Source: an uncultured Burkholderiales bacterium (lineage in GTDB: Bacteria > Pseudomonadota > Gammaproteobacteria > Burkholderiales > Burkholderiaceae_C). From it: a stretch of 64,000 nt of DNA. The stretch's first letter is position 1. The number at the start of each line of letters is the position of its first letter. The position numbers and the translations under genes are program-made. This document shows positions 44,826-55,646 of the stretch, in pieces. The stretch lies in contig CALMYH010000043.1 in the NCBI GenBank assembly GCA_937873395.1, positions 1 to 64,000 of the forward strand. Reading direction: 5' to 3'. The notes below the pieces were generated by a model. The model made no database searches. It was not told the origin of the DNA and worked only from the letters and a program-made list of their open reading frames with translations.

Positions 44826-45107
44826 GAGCCTCATGGCATCTAGAGTTTAATTTGCTAAATGTCGTATCTTGAATGGTTGCTGCTGGCATTCCTTCACTCG
44901 TTGTCGGTATTTTCAACAAGGCTATGAACTCCAATTTTCAGGGACAAGGTCACGCGGTCCGGGTGGCGGATGTCATGCTCAGCCATCCGGACGAACACCG
45001 GCCCCAACACGATGCTGGCACCTGATAATGATGTTTCCTTTCTTGCCGCGCCGCGAAAGCTGACCCTAAACTTCAGGCAATCCCCAGCAACCACTCCGAA
45101 TAACCCC

Positions 45108-45917
45108 ATGTCAATTATCAATAACCTCGACCGCGATGCGCTGCGCAAAAGTTATCAAGCTGCGCGCCCGTTCCCACATATGGTGGTGGACAACTTCCTG
45201 GCTCCGGAAGCGGCGGTTGCAGCGGCCGGCTCGTTTTTCAGTTTCGACGAAGCCCGGGCGCGCGGCTTCGAGTTCAAGGCCGTCAACGAGAACCTGAAGA
45301 TCCAGATCACCGACCCCAGCAAGTTTCCGCCGGCGATTGCAAAGCTCGCCGATGCCTTGTCGAGCCCGGAGTTCATTCGGGATCTGTCGTACATCTCAGG
45401 CATCGACAACCTTGTCTGGGATCCGACCTACTCTGGCGGAGGCATGCACCAGACCGCGAAGTCAGGCTGGCTTGATGTTCACGTCGACTTCAACTACAAC
45501 GAGGCACTGCAGATGCACCGTCGACTCAACATCCTCGTCTACCTGAACCCGGTGTGGGAAGAGGGGTGGGGCGGCTTGCTTGAACTCTGGGACCCGGAAG
45601 TGCAGCACTGCGGTCAGCGGGTGGTACCGTCGTTCAACCGCTGCGCCGTCTTCTCGACGAGCGCGATCAGCTTTCACGGAGTGACTGCGGTGACGTGTCC
45701 GGACGGCAAGCAGCGATGTTCGTTCGCTGCGTACTACTACACGCGCGAGGCGCCCGCCGGCTGGGATGGCACCAAGCACTCGACGATCTTCAAGGCACGC
45801 CCGGACGAGTACCTCAAGAAACATGTGCTCATGCCCGCCGAGGCCGCCAAACGCGCAGCGGGCCGCGGCATCGGTGCACTGAAGGGCGGGATCAAGAAAA
45901 TGGTGGGGCGTGACTGA
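45108..45917 (+). CDS. 2-oxoglutarate/Fe(II)-dependent oxygenase
   Basis: 269 residues of the prolyl-4-hydroxylase-like 2OG-Fe(II) oxygenase group. The iron ligands are visible as His125 and Asp127 in DVHVDF and His190 in SFHGV, and an Arg in KQRCSF, ten to twenty residues later, is suited to bind the 2-oxoglutarate carboxylate. The N-terminus FPHMVVDNFLAPEAA and the LNILVYLNP strand are also typical. The start ATG at 45108 is chosen because MSIINNLDRDALR opens the fold. It stands about 280 bases after the last glycosyltransferase in the same direction, so it may be a separate unit. Hydroxylation of a sugar, a peptide or the PKS/NRPS product is possible. Confidence 0.87.
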   Translation: MSIINNLDRDALRKSYQAARPFPHMVVDNFLAPEAAVAAAGSFFSFDEARARGFEFKAVNENLKIQITDPSKFPPAIAKLADALSSPEFIRDLSYISGIDNLVWDPTYSGGGMHQTAKSGWLDVHVDFNYNEALQMHRRLNILVYLNPVWEEGWGGLLELWDPEVQHCGQRVVPSFNRCAVFSTSAISFHGVTAVTCPDGKQRCSFAAYYYTREAPAGWDGTKHSTIFKARPDEYLKKHVLMPAEAAKRAAGRGIGALKGGIKKMVGRD

Positions 45918-46066
45918 TCACTGGGCCAGTGACGGGCCCAGGCCGTCGAATCCGGTTTCACCGAGTACCGCTTGCTCCACTTTGTCACTGTGGCACATCG
46001 GGTGCCGATCCTCCATTTCGGCCCTCTTTTCAAGACGGGTTGGCCGAAAGGCGATGCCTGTGCAAG

Positions 46067-46567
46067 CTAGTTGGCCACAAAGTGCCCGCTCTTGCCCCCC
46101 CGCTTCTCCAGCAGCCTGACCGCTTCCAGCGTCATGCCCCTATCGACCGCCTTGCACATGTCGTAGATGGTCAGCAAGGCCACGCTGCAGGCGGTGAGGG
46201 CTTCCATTTCGACACCGGTCTGGCCGGTGCATTCGGCGGTGGCGCGGCAGATGACGACCGGCGCTGCGGCCTCGAGTTCGAACTCCACCGCCACCCGGGT
46301 CAGGGCGATCGGGTGGCACAAGGGGATCAGTTCGGCGGTGTGCTTGGCGCCCTGGATGCCGGCGATGCGGGCGATGCCCAGCACATCGCCCTTCTTGGCG
46401 CTGCCGGAGCGGATCAGTTCCAGGGTGGCCGGTTCCATGCGGATGCGGCCTTCGGCCACCGCCACCCGGTGGGTGTGGGCCTTGTTGGCCACATCGACCA
46501 TGTGGGCCTGGCCTTCGGCGTCGAAATGCGTCAGTCCGCCGTGGGGGGGGTGGGGTGTTTCTTGCAT
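46067..46567 (-). CDS. moaC: cyclic pyranopterin monophosphate synthase MoaC
   Basis: 166 residues. The enzyme turns 3',8-cyclo-7,8-dihydro-GTP, made by MoaA, into cyclic pyranopterin monophosphate in molybdenum cofactor synthesis. The family blocks are clear: [19 protein letters not shown] at the start, [54 protein letters not shown] and a C-terminal [10 protein letters not shown]. The start ATG at 46567 gives the normal family length. It is divergent from the bepA-type gene across 69 bases. The polysaccharide cluster ends here and ordinary chromosomal genes begin. Confidence 0.96.
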   Translation of the reverse strand: MQETPHPPHGGLTHFDAEGQAHMVDVANKAHTHRVAVAEGRIRMEPATLELIRSGSAKKGDVLGIARIAGIQGAKHTAELIPLCHPIALTRVAVEFELEAAAPVVICRATAECTGQTGVEMEALTACSVALLTIYDMCKAVDRGMTLEAVRLLEKRGGKSGHFVAN

Positions 46568-46636
46568 GGCGCCGCTTTGCCTGGAATTTACCGGAGGCCG
46601 GGGTGAACCCCGGTGTTTTGCCGGCATCATACGGCC

Positions 46637-48283
46637 ATGAGGATGACTGTTCACTGGGCGGCCCGGCTCGGGCGCCCGAGGCTTGTGTTTCTGGCCGCCG
46701 CCCTGGCGCTGTCCCTGGGCCCTCTGTCGGCCCAGCCCGTCCCGGCCGCGTCCTCGTTGCCTTCGCTCGGCGACGTCGACGGCATGACGCTGGCCGACGA
46801 GCGCCGCCTGGGTGACCGCATTGCACGGGACATCTACCGCGATCCGGACTACCTGGACGACCCCTTGCTGGGCGACTACCTGCAGCGGCTGTGGCAACCG
46901 CTGCTGGCGGCGGCGCGCTCGCGCGGCGAGATCTCGCCCGAGCTGGCCGAGCGCATGGCCTGGGAGCTGATGATCTCGCGCGACCGTCGCGTCAATGCCT
47001 TTGCGCTGCCTGGTGGCTATTTCGGTGTGCACCTGGGGCTGATCGGCGTCACCGACAACTCGGCCGAGCTGGCCTCGGTGCTGGCCCATGAGCTGGCGCA
47101 CGTCTCGCAGCGCCACATCGCGCGCATGCTCAGCCGACAGGACCGCATGGCGCCCTGGGTGCTGGGGGCGATGATCCTGGGTGCGCTGGCGGCGCGCAGC
47201 AACGTCGACGCGGCCAATGCCGCCATTGTCGGCAGCCAGGCGGTGGCAGCCCAGACCCAGCTCAACTTCTCGCGCGACATGGAGCGCGAGGCGGACCGGA
47301 TCGGCTTCACCGTGCTGACCGGCGCCGGCTTCGAGGGCGAAGGGTTCGTGAGCATGTTCGAGAAGCTGCAGCAGGCTTCCCGTCTGAACGACGACGGGGC
47401 ATTTCCCTACCTGCGCAGCCACCCGCTGACCAGCGAGCGCATGGCCGACATGCGGGCGCGCCTTCCGCAGGGCGGACCGGGTGGCGCCAGCGGACCCCTG
47501 GTCTCCCGGGACCCAGCGGCGCCCTCGCCCGTCAATCAGGGGATCCTGAACCTCTCCCTGCCGTCGGACGGCAAGCTCCCGGCGGCGGTACTGCCGCCAG
47601 CGGGTCTGCACGCGTTGATGGCGGCACGGGCGCGGGTGCTGGCCGAAAACGGTCCCGACCGGCTGCGCGCCTGGATGGCCAGCGGCCAGGGCGCACAGGC
47701 GCGGCCCGGCGACCGCTACGCCGCGGCTTGGTCGGCGCACCGCCTGGGACAGCCCGAGGTGGCCGAGCGGCTGGCCCGCCAGCTGCGCAACGAGGTGGAC
47801 GCCGATGTCGCCTGGGTGGCCGATGCGCTGTGGATGGAGGTGGTCATGGCGCCGGGCCTGCAGCGCACGGCGGCGCAGCAGGCCGAGCTGGCCCGGCTGC
47901 GCGACCTCAAGCTGGCGGCCGGCGACCGCGCCAGCCTGCTGCTCGGTGCCCAGGCCGCGATGGCCACCGGCGAGCCCCGCCCGGCGGCCTCGCGCCTGCA
48001 GACCTGGGTGGTGAACCGGCCGGGCGATGCGCTGGCCTGGCAAAGCCTGGGCGCCGTCTACCGGCTGCAGGGCCAGACGCTGAGGGCGGTGCGCGCCGAC
48101 GCCGAAGCCCATGTGGCGATGCGGGACTACGCCGGGGCGCAGGAGCGCCTGAGGGCGGCGCAGAGCCTGCCTGCCGCCCAGCGCGCGGCCGACCCGGTCG
48201 AGATGGCGGTGGTCGATGCGCGCCTGCGCGACGTGCAGGCCTTGTTGCGCCAGGCCGAGCAGGCGGAGCGGGACAGCCGCTGA
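46637..48283 (+). CDS. bepA: M48-family periplasmic metalloprotease with TPR region (BepA-like)
   Basis: 548 residues. A signal peptide (hydrophobic to about residue 30, AQPVPA) precedes the M48 peptidase domain, with the zinc motif HELAH ([13 protein letters not shown]) at about residues 150-160. The third ligand region is [19 protein letters not shown]. The C-terminal third consists of tetratricopeptide-like helix pairs ([25 protein letters not shown] and later). BepA-type proteins degrade stalled outer-membrane proteins and assist LptD assembly in the periplasm. The ATG at 46637 is the closest start to the signal peptide. It is followed by a short membrane protein gene on the opposite strand. 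Confidence 0.9.
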   Translation: MRMTVHWAARLGRPRLVFLAAALALSLGPLSAQPVPAASSLPSLGDVDGMTLADERRLGDRIARDIYRDPDYLDDPLLGDYLQRLWQPLLAAARSRGEISPELAERMAWELMISRDRRVNAFALPGGYFGVHLGLIGVTDNSAELASVLAHELAHVSQRHIARMLSRQDRMAPWVLGAMILGALAARSNVDAANAAIVGSQAVAAQTQLNFSRDMEREADRIGFTVLTGAGFEGEGFVSMFEKLQQASRLNDDGAFPYLRSHPLTSERMADMRARLPQGGPGGASGPLVSRDPAAPSPVNQGILNLSLPSDGKLPAAVLPPAGLHALMAARARVLAENGPDRLRAWMASGQGAQARPGDRYAAAWSAHRLGQPEVAERLARQLRNEVDADVAWVADALWMEVVMAPGLQRTAAQQAELARLRDLKLAAGDRASLLLGAQAAMATGEPRPAASRLQTWVVNRPGDALAWQSLGAVYRLQGQTLRAVRADAEAHVAMRDYAGAQERLRAAQSLPAAQRAADPVEMAVVDARLRDVQALLRQAEQAERDSR

Positions 48284-48308
48284 ACGCTGCAGTGCCCGCC
48301 GCCTGCGT

Positions 48309-48665
48309 TCAGTTGCCGGGCGGAAACACCGAGCGCAGCGCCGACTCGATGAGCAGCATCAGCAGCGAGTAGATGATGGAGCCAAGCAGCGCAGCCCAGA
48401 AACCGTCGACACCGAAACCACCGAGCAGTCCGGAGGCGGCCCAGAACATCAGGGCGTTGATGACGAACAGGAACAGGCCCAGGGTGACCAGGGTCACCGG
48501 CAGGGTCAGGATCACCAGGATGGGGCGGACCAGCGTGTTGAAGAACGCGATCACCGCCGCGGCAATCAGGGCCGAACCGTAACTCTGCACCTGGACACCC
48601 GGATAGATGTAGGCCACCAGCAGCAGGGCACAGGCGGCAAGCAGCCATTTGGCGATCAGTTTCAT
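48309..48665 (-). CDS. small four-helix membrane protein (phage-holin 4 superfamily/YvlD type)
   Basis: 118 residues with four hydrophobic helices and the family features [41 protein letters not shown] and [11 protein letters not shown]. Despite the superfamily name, this chromosomal type is not a lysis protein; its role in the inner membrane is unknown. The start ATG at 48665 gives the family length. It is convergent with the protease gene and divergent from the DUF1289 gene. Confidence 0.88.
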   Translation of the reverse strand: MKLIAKWLLAACALLLVAYIYPGVQVQSYGSALIAAAVIAFFNTLVRPILVILTLPVTLVTLGLFLFVINALMFWAASGLLGGFGVDGFWAALLGSIIYSLLMLLIESALRSVFPPGN

Positions 48666-48777
48666 GGGCGGTGTTCGGGCTGTGGCAACTGAGGGTGGGC
48701 ACGAGGGACCCACCTGTGCATCATAGACCCTCCCGCCACCGGGAACGGACCGCCCGCTATCATCGCAAGCCGAGCCT

Positions 48778-49182
48778 ATGGCAGCCCTCCACATCGTCGA
48801 CCTCGAAGCCGCCATCAATTTCTGGCGTGAGCGCTCACCCTCGCCGGACGGCGTTGTGCTGTGCGCCGAGCTGCGGGCGCTGGCCGAGGTCTATGCCCGC
48901 ATGGTGTACCTGGGGGCGCTCGAGGTGGACGAGGCCGAGCTGTCAGGGGCGGCCCGCGATGCCTGGATGGTCTGGTACGCCAGCCAGCCCGACACGCCCT
49001 GCATCGCGATCTGTTCGACCAGCCAGGGCGACGACGTCTGCAAGGGCTGCGGACGCAGTTTCGACGAGGTCCAGCACTGGACGGTGATGACGCCGGTCGA
49101 AAAAAGAGCCGTCTGGCGCCGCATCACGCTCGACGGCAGTTCCTGGCGCTTCAACCGCTACGCCGAACGCGCGATTGAGTGA
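48778..49182 (+). CDS. DUF3717-DUF1289 fusion protein
   Basis: 134 residues. The first half (IVDLEAAINFWRER and ELRALAEVYARMVY) is the DUF3717 type seen in Burkholderiales. The second half is DUF1289, a small Cys-rich domain (CIAICSTSQGDDVCKGCGRSFDE followed by a helix) that probably binds a metal through its Cys residues. The two families are usually annotated as separate small proteins; here they are one chain with a linker near residue 65. The function is unknown. Confidence 0.85.
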   Translation: MAALHIVDLEAAINFWRERSPSPDGVVLCAELRALAEVYARMVYLGALEVDEAELSGAARDAWMVWYASQPDTPCIAICSTSQGDDVCKGCGRSFDEVQHWTVMTPVEKRAVWRRITLDGSSWRFNRYAERAIE

Positions 49183-49211
49183 GCGGTGGAGGGTGGGGTC
49201 TCAAGCCTCCT

Positions 49212-49979
49212 TTATGCCGGCACCGTGTAGTTCGCCTGCGTCAGGTGGTCCACGCCGCAGCTCAGGTCCCCGATCCAGTCGATGAACTCCTGCACCGCCG
49301 GCCCGGCCAGGGGCGCGCCGTGTTGCGGCACGATCATGTCGATGGGGAGGGTGCGGGCCATGTGGGCCCACAGGCGCAGCACCTTCTGAGACACCATGTA
49401 GCGGCGGTGGAAGGCTTCCATCTTGGGCAGGTGGGGCGCCAGGCTGGTGATGGTTTTGGAGGCATCGGCCGAGGTGCCGATGGACACCCCCAGGTCGCCC
49501 GAAAACAGGATGCGGCTGACCGGGTCCCAGAACTGGAAATTGCCCTCGGAGTGCATGAAGTGCGCCGGCAGGGCGATGATCTCGCGGCGGCCCAGAGGAA
49601 TGCGCATGCCGGGGTCGGGGATGCCGACGATGCGGCCCACCGTCTTGCCGGGCTTGCAGAAATGGGGCGCAAAGCGTTCCCACAGGCGCGAGATGTAGAG
49701 CGTGGCCTGCGTGCTGGTCATCCAGCGGTCGAGCGAGGCGATGATGTCCGGGTCGGCGTGCGAGGCCAGGATCTCGGTCAGTTTGTTGGCCGGAAAGAAA
49801 CGGTTGATGGTCAGCAGCAGCTCGTTGTAGGCCACGTTGCCACCCGGGTCGATGATGGCGCCCTGGTCCTTGTCGATCACCAGGAACTGGTTGGCCTGCA
49901 CGGCTTCACCTCCCTCGTCGCTGAGGTGGGTGAACATGAGGCACACATGGCCATCTTGGTTGTACAGCTCTATGGCCAT
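49212..49979 (-). CDS. MBL-fold oxygen-binding di-iron protein (ODP-like)
   Basis: 255 residues of the metallo-beta-lactamase fold, closest in character to the di-iron domain of flavodiiron proteins. Metal-ligand regions are SHADPDIIASL (an HxDxD instead of the common HxExD), HFMHSEGNFQFWD, LFSGDLG and IVPQHGAPL. There is no flavodoxin domain. The start ATG at 49979 follows AAGGAG with nine bases' spacing. Such stand-alone proteins bind oxygen or act in redox sensing in some bacteria. The activity here is unproven. The gene is monocistronic and lies between a DUF1289 gene and purB. Confidence 0.85.
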   Translation of the reverse strand: MAIELYNQDGHVCLMFTHLSDEGGEAVQANQFLVIDKDQGAIIDPGGNVAYNELLLTINRFFPANKLTEILASHADPDIIASLDRWMTSTQATLYISRLWERFAPHFCKPGKTVGRIVGIPDPGMRIPLGRREIIALPAHFMHSEGNFQFWDPVSRILFSGDLGVSIGTSADASKTITSLAPHLPKMEAFHRRYMVSQKVLRLWAHMARTLPIDMIVPQHGAPLAGPAVQEFIDWIGDLSCGVDHLTQANYTVPA

Positions 49980-50226
49980 GATCGGCTTCTCCTTGTGGGC
50001 GTCAGGGGTCGGAAATGAGGGGGCACAAAGGCGCAGACTGTAGGGGGGAGCCGTCCCGTGCTGTTTGAGCCATGTCAATCGGCCTGTCGGCTGCGGCCCC
50101 CACTTTGTCACACACGGACGGAATATTGTGGTTTTTTGACGGCCGGAACAGGGTTGGCACGCAGACCGGGTGGTCAGCGGCTGTCCTGGCCGACAAATGG
50201 CGGAACCCGATCGGCCAATGGGGCCA

Positions 50227-50256
50227 GAAAAAAGCCGGTGTCAGGCACCGGCTTTC
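50227..50256 (-). terminator. Rho-independent terminator of purB
   Basis: The perfect ten-base stem AAAGCCGGTG/CACCGGCTTT (50231-50240 and 50246-50255) encloses a five-base loop. On the minus strand the stem is followed by a run of six T. It lies about 20 bases after the purB stop. Confidence 0.93.
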
Positions 50257-50276
50257 GGGGGCGATGGAGACGCCTG

Positions 50277-52434
<2,158 letters not shown>

Positions 52435-52439
52435 GCCGC

Positions 52440-52895
52440 TCAGCGGTTGACCCGTCGCCGCAGCCAGCGCATGAGGGCGCCGATGGCGGGCAGCTTTTCG
52501 TACAGCTCTTCGGCCGCATCCCAGTAGTCGCGGTGCTCGGTGACGCGCCCGTCGGGGCCGAGCACCAGGTGCGAGCCACCCTGGATGACCTGGGGGGTGT
52601 CCGGGCTGAAGCGTCTGAAGCGCAGATGGAACTGCCACACCAGGAACGCTTCCTGTCCGTCGACCAGGCGGCGGGTGACGACAAAGCGGGGCTGGTGCAG
52701 GTTCTCGAACATGTGTTCGAAGATGCGGGTGATGGCGGGCACACCCCGCACCTCGTTGAACGGGTCCTTGAAGCGGGCGTCGGGGGCGTACAGCGAACCG
52801 ATGTCGGGCAGCGACCGCGGGCTCAGCGTCTCGTAGAAGCTGCAGACGCGGTCAACCGCCGCGCGAGCGGCGTCCTGGGAAAGGCCGGCATTCAT
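52440..52895 (-). CDS. NTF2-like/SnoaL-fold protein, last gene of the lipid-modification operon
   Basis: 151 residues of the cone-shaped NTF2/SnoaL fold: an N-terminal helix pair (AARAAVDRVCSFYETL), LYAPDARFKDPFNEVRG, then beta strands with LVWQFHLRFRRF and TEHRDYWDAAEELYEKLP. The start at 52895 is the first ATG. It lies 11 bases after the SDR stop. The neighbourhood (FAD oxidoreductase, DUF1365, Cfa-like, chalcone-isomerase-like, MFS, DUF3833, SDR, NTF2) is one I recall from several proteobacteria near LitR and photolyase genes. It may bind or isomerise a hydrophobic substrate. Confidence 0.85.
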   Translation of the reverse strand: MNAGLSQDAARAAVDRVCSFYETLSPRSLPDIGSLYAPDARFKDPFNEVRGVPAITRIFEHMFENLHQPRFVVTRRLVDGQEAFLVWQFHLRFRRFSPDTPQVIQGGSHLVLGPDGRVTEHRDYWDAAEELYEKLPAIGALMRWLRRRVNR

Positions 52896-52906
52896 GGGGC
52901 GTGAGC

Positions 52907-53758
52907 TTACAGGCCCGTGAAGCGGCGCACCAGCGCGAAATACATCCGGTAGGGCAGCAGTCGCAGCAGCTTCATCCAGCGGGTGAAGCGGCGCGGGAAA
53001 TGGATGTCGAAATCTCCGCGTGCCCAGCCGTGGAGCATGGCGTCGGCGGCCTGGTCCGGGGTGATCAGGGCCGGCATCTCGAAGTTGTTGCCGGCGGTCA
53101 GCGGCGTCTTCACAAAGCCGGGGTGGATGGCGGAGATGCCGATGCCCAGCGGCTGCAGGTCGAGGTAGAGGTTTTCCGCCAGGTGGGTCAGGGCCGCCTT
53201 GGTGGGGCCATAGGCCAGGCTTTTCGGCAGGCCGCGGAAGCCGGCCACGCTGCTGATCAGGCTCAGGTGGCCCTGTCCGCGCGCGATCATGCCGGGCAGC
53301 ACGGCGGCCATGACGTTGAGCGCGCCGCTGTAGTTGATGTCCATGTGCCGGTGCATGTCGGTCAGGTCGATGGCGTCGGCGCGCATGGCCTGGTAGTGGC
53401 CGGCACAGTAGACCACCAGGTCCAGCGGGCCCTCGGCGAGCAGCGCAGCCGTGGTGCGCGCGACCGCGTCGGCGTCGGTGACGTCCAGTGGCCAGGCCTG
53501 GGCGCCCGGGTGAGTGGCCACGAAAGCCGCCAGTGCCTCGGCCTTGCGGGCCGACAGCAGCACCTGGGCACCCCTGGCGTGCAACGCGGCTGCGGTGGCT
53601 TCCCCGATGCCGCTGGAGGCGCCGACCAGCCAGACGCGGCGGCCCCGCCAGTCTTTCAGCGGCGGGTTGAGCGGCTTGAACCAGCCGCGCGCAGTCGCCG
53701 CGCGTGCGGGCTGGCGCGCCGGGGTCGTGGTGTCGATGAAGCTGCGGGTGTTGGACAT
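52907..53758 (-). CDS. short-chain dehydrogenase/reductase
   Basis: 283 residues. The NAD(P)-binding loop is GASSGIGEA at about residue 46, NYSGALN and LISSVAG supply the catalytic Asn and Ser, and YGPTKAAL supplies the Tyr and Lys. The N-terminal extension of about forty residues (Pro- and Arg-rich) and the basic, aromatic C-terminus (FPRRFTRWMKLLRLLPYRMYFALVRR) suggest membrane association and a lipophilic substrate. It is part of the leftward operon, between the DUF3833 lipoprotein and the NTF2-like gene. Confidence 0.92.
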   Translation of the reverse strand: MSNTRSFIDTTTPARQPARAATARGWFKPLNPPLKDWRGRRVWLVGASSGIGEATAAALHARGAQVLLSARKAEALAAFVATHPGAQAWPLDVTDADAVARTTAALLAEGPLDLVVYCAGHYQAMRADAIDLTDMHRHMDINYSGALNVMAAVLPGMIARGQGHLSLISSVAGFRGLPKSLAYGPTKAALTHLAENLYLDLQPLGIGISAIHPGFVKTPLTAGNNFEMPALITPDQAADAMLHGWARGDFDIHFPRRFTRWMKLLRLLPYRMYFALVRRFTGL

Positions 53759-53768
53759 CGTGTCTGCT

Positions 53769-54302
53769 TCAACGCTTGACGAAGGTCAGGGTGACCTCGC
53801 CCAGCCGGATACCGAACTTGCTCATCGTTGCCTTGTTGAGCATGACGCGCTCGTCCATCAGATACATCCAGTCGTCGAACTGGACCTCCCAGACGCGGCC
53901 GTCGACCGGCAGGGCCAGGGTGTAGCCCCAGCGGAAGGCGTTGCCGCGGGTCTCGCCGAAGGCCGTGCCGACCACATCGCCGGCGGTGCCGCTGTAGCGG
54001 CCGTCACCGAGATAGGTCAGGCGCCAGACGCGCTTTTCGGTGCTGCCGTCCGAGTAGGTGAAGTCTTCGTCGAGGATGCCCTCGTTGCCGTTCCACGTGC
54101 AGTTCATCACCACAGTGAAGCGGCGCACCACCTTGCCGCTTCGGTCGGTGAAGACACCGAAGGCATCGAGTGTGCCGATGAAGTATTCGCGCAGGTCCAG
54201 CTCGGGCCGTTCGGCGCTGTAGTCCGCGATCTGGGGGCCGGCACAGCCGGCCAGGGTGGCGGTACCGGCCAGACCGGCAAGCAGCAGGGCACGTCTTTGC
54301 AT
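53769..54302 (-). CDS. DUF3833 lipoprotein
   Basis: 177 residues with a lipoprotein signal peptide (MQRRALLLAGLAGTATLAGC, Cys at 20). The remainder is beta-rich, with a lipocalin-like feel: FGVFTDRSGKVVRRF, GILDEDFTYSDGSTEKRVWRL, NAFRWGYTLALP and WMYLMDERVMLNKATMSKFG. It is the DUF3833 family, of unknown function. It starts three bases after the MFS stop. Location in the envelope and the lipid-enzyme neighbours suggest binding or carriage of a modified lipid; this is inference. Confidence 0.88.
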   Translation of the reverse strand: MQRRALLLAGLAGTATLAGCAGPQIADYSAERPELDLREYFIGTLDAFGVFTDRSGKVVRRFTVVMNCTWNGNEGILDEDFTYSDGSTEKRVWRLTYLGDGRYSGTAGDVVGTAFGETRGNAFRWGYTLALPVDGRVWEVQFDDWMYLMDERVMLNKATMSKFGIRLGEVTLTFVKR

Positions 54303-54305
54303 GGT

Positions 54306-55646
54306 TCAGGGTCTCGTGGCTTGGCCCACAGGGGGCAGGTCGAGGGAGGCGTCGCGGCGGATCACCAGGGTGTAGAGCAGGCCGGCGGCCATGAGCTTGA
54401 GCGCGCAGGGCAGCAGGCAGTAGGCGACGGTCAGGGTCTGCAGGGCCTGCGGGTCGCGCGAGCCGGGGGTGTAGCCGAAGGCGGCGAGCAGCGGCAGCGC
54501 CAGGCCGGCGGCCAGCGCCAGGTTGAGCTTGGCGGCGAAATTCCACCAGCCGAAGTAGGCGCCCTCGCGCTGGCCCCGCTCACCGAGCTGGCCGACCACC
54601 CCGGCGAGCATGGCGCCGGGCAGGGCCAGGTCGGTGCCCAGGGCCAGTCCGGACAAGGCACAGACGATCAGGAAAGGCACGATGTCGCCTTCGCCCAGCG
54701 TGGCGGCCCAGACAAAGACGGCCACCGACAGCGCCATGCCGGCCAGCCAGGTTCGGGCCAGGCCCAGGCGGCCGACCAGGCGCACCCACAGCGGCATCGA
54801 CAGCGCGGCGCACAGGAAATAGGTGGCCAGGAAGGCCGGTTCGATCGAGGCCGGTGCCTGCAGACGGTCCTGCACGAAGAACAGCACCAGGGTGGCCGGG
54901 ATGGCGCTGGCCGTGCCGTTGAGCACGAACACCGCCAGCAGGCGCTGGAAGGCCGGCTGCCGCAGGGGCGAGTGGCCGACCACGCCGCCTGCCGGGGGCA
55001 GGGCACCCGACGGCGGAACCACCGCGCGTGTCCAGGCCAGCCAGCCCAGGGCCAGCAGCAGCGCAAAGGCGCTCACGGTGGCGCCCAGCCCCAGGGTGGC
55101 CGGCAGCACGGCGGCCAGCAGCACGCCCACCAGCGACAGCGCCTCGCGCCAGGCGACGATGCGGCTGCGCTGGGCTTCGGTGCCGCCCAGCCGGGCGCCC
55201 CAGGACTGGTGGGCCACACTGACGATGCTGTAGGCGGTGTAGGTGATGGCCATCAGGACACCGGCCCAGGTCAGCAGGGCGGCGGTGCTGCCTCGCGCGG
55301 CGTCGGGCGGGAACAGCAGGCCCCACAGACCGAGCGCCAGCACCACGGCCGAGGCGGCACAGACGCCGAGCACGGACCGGTGCGAGCGGGCGAACAGGCG
55401 GTCGCACCAGCGGCCGATCCAGGGGTCGAGCACCGCGTCGATCAGGCGTGCGCCCAGCAGCACGGCGCCCAGCAGACCCAGCGGGGCGGCGAATTCGCGC
55501 GCGTAGTGGTTGGGCAGGATCACGTACAGCGGCAGCGCCACAAAGGCCAGGGGCAGGCCGAGCAGACCGTAGCCCAGCCCCCGGCGCCAGGCGCCGGGGC
55601 CAAGGAAGCGGGCCGCCGCTTCGGTGGGCGCAGCGCCGGTGTTCAT
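54306..55646 (-). CDS. MFS transporter (GPH/MFS_2-like)
   Basis: 446 residues with twelve transmembrane helices. Features include the N-terminal GLLGLPLAFVALPLYVILPNHYARE and the helix-loop motif DAVLDPWIGRWCDRLFARSHR, which resembles the conserved D-P-x-x-G-x-x-S-D region of sugar:cation and lipid MFS_2 carriers. The central loop is ETLS-like (VAWREALSLVG). The ATG overlaps the stop of the chalcone-isomerase-like gene. Its operon context suggests transport of a lysolipid, fatty acid or related small molecule rather than a sugar. The substrate is unproven. Confidence 0.88.
   Translation of the reverse strand: MNTGAAPTEAAARFLGPGAWRRGLGYGLLGLPLAFVALPLYVILPNHYAREFAAPLGLLGAVLLGARLIDAVLDPWIGRWCDRLFARSHRSVLGVCAASAVVLALGLWGLLFPPDAARGSTAALLTWAGVLMAITYTAYSIVSVAHQSWGARLGGTEAQRSRIVAWREALSLVGVLLAAVLPATLGLGATVSAFALLLALGWLAWTRAVVPPSGALPPAGGVVGHSPLRQPAFQRLLAVFVLNGTASAIPATLVLFFVQDRLQAPASIEPAFLATYFLCAALSMPLWVRLVGRLGLARTWLAGMALSVAVFVWAATLGEGDIVPFLIVCALSGLALGTDLALPGAMLAGVVGQLGERGQREGAYFGWWNFAAKLNLALAAGLALPLLAAFGYTPGSRDPQALQTLTVAYCLLPCALKLMAAGLLYTLVIRRDASLDLPPVGQATRP

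Noticed and set aside
45919-45933. TCACTG-GGC-CAGTGA hairpin after the 2OG oxygenase as terminator
   Set aside because: The stem is short and no T-run follows on either strand, so termination is not supported.
46568-48112. Upstream extension of moaC through bepA as one long leftward ORF
   Set aside because: MoaC homologues begin at the ATG at 46567, and the opposite strand encodes a complete M48 protease with signal peptide.
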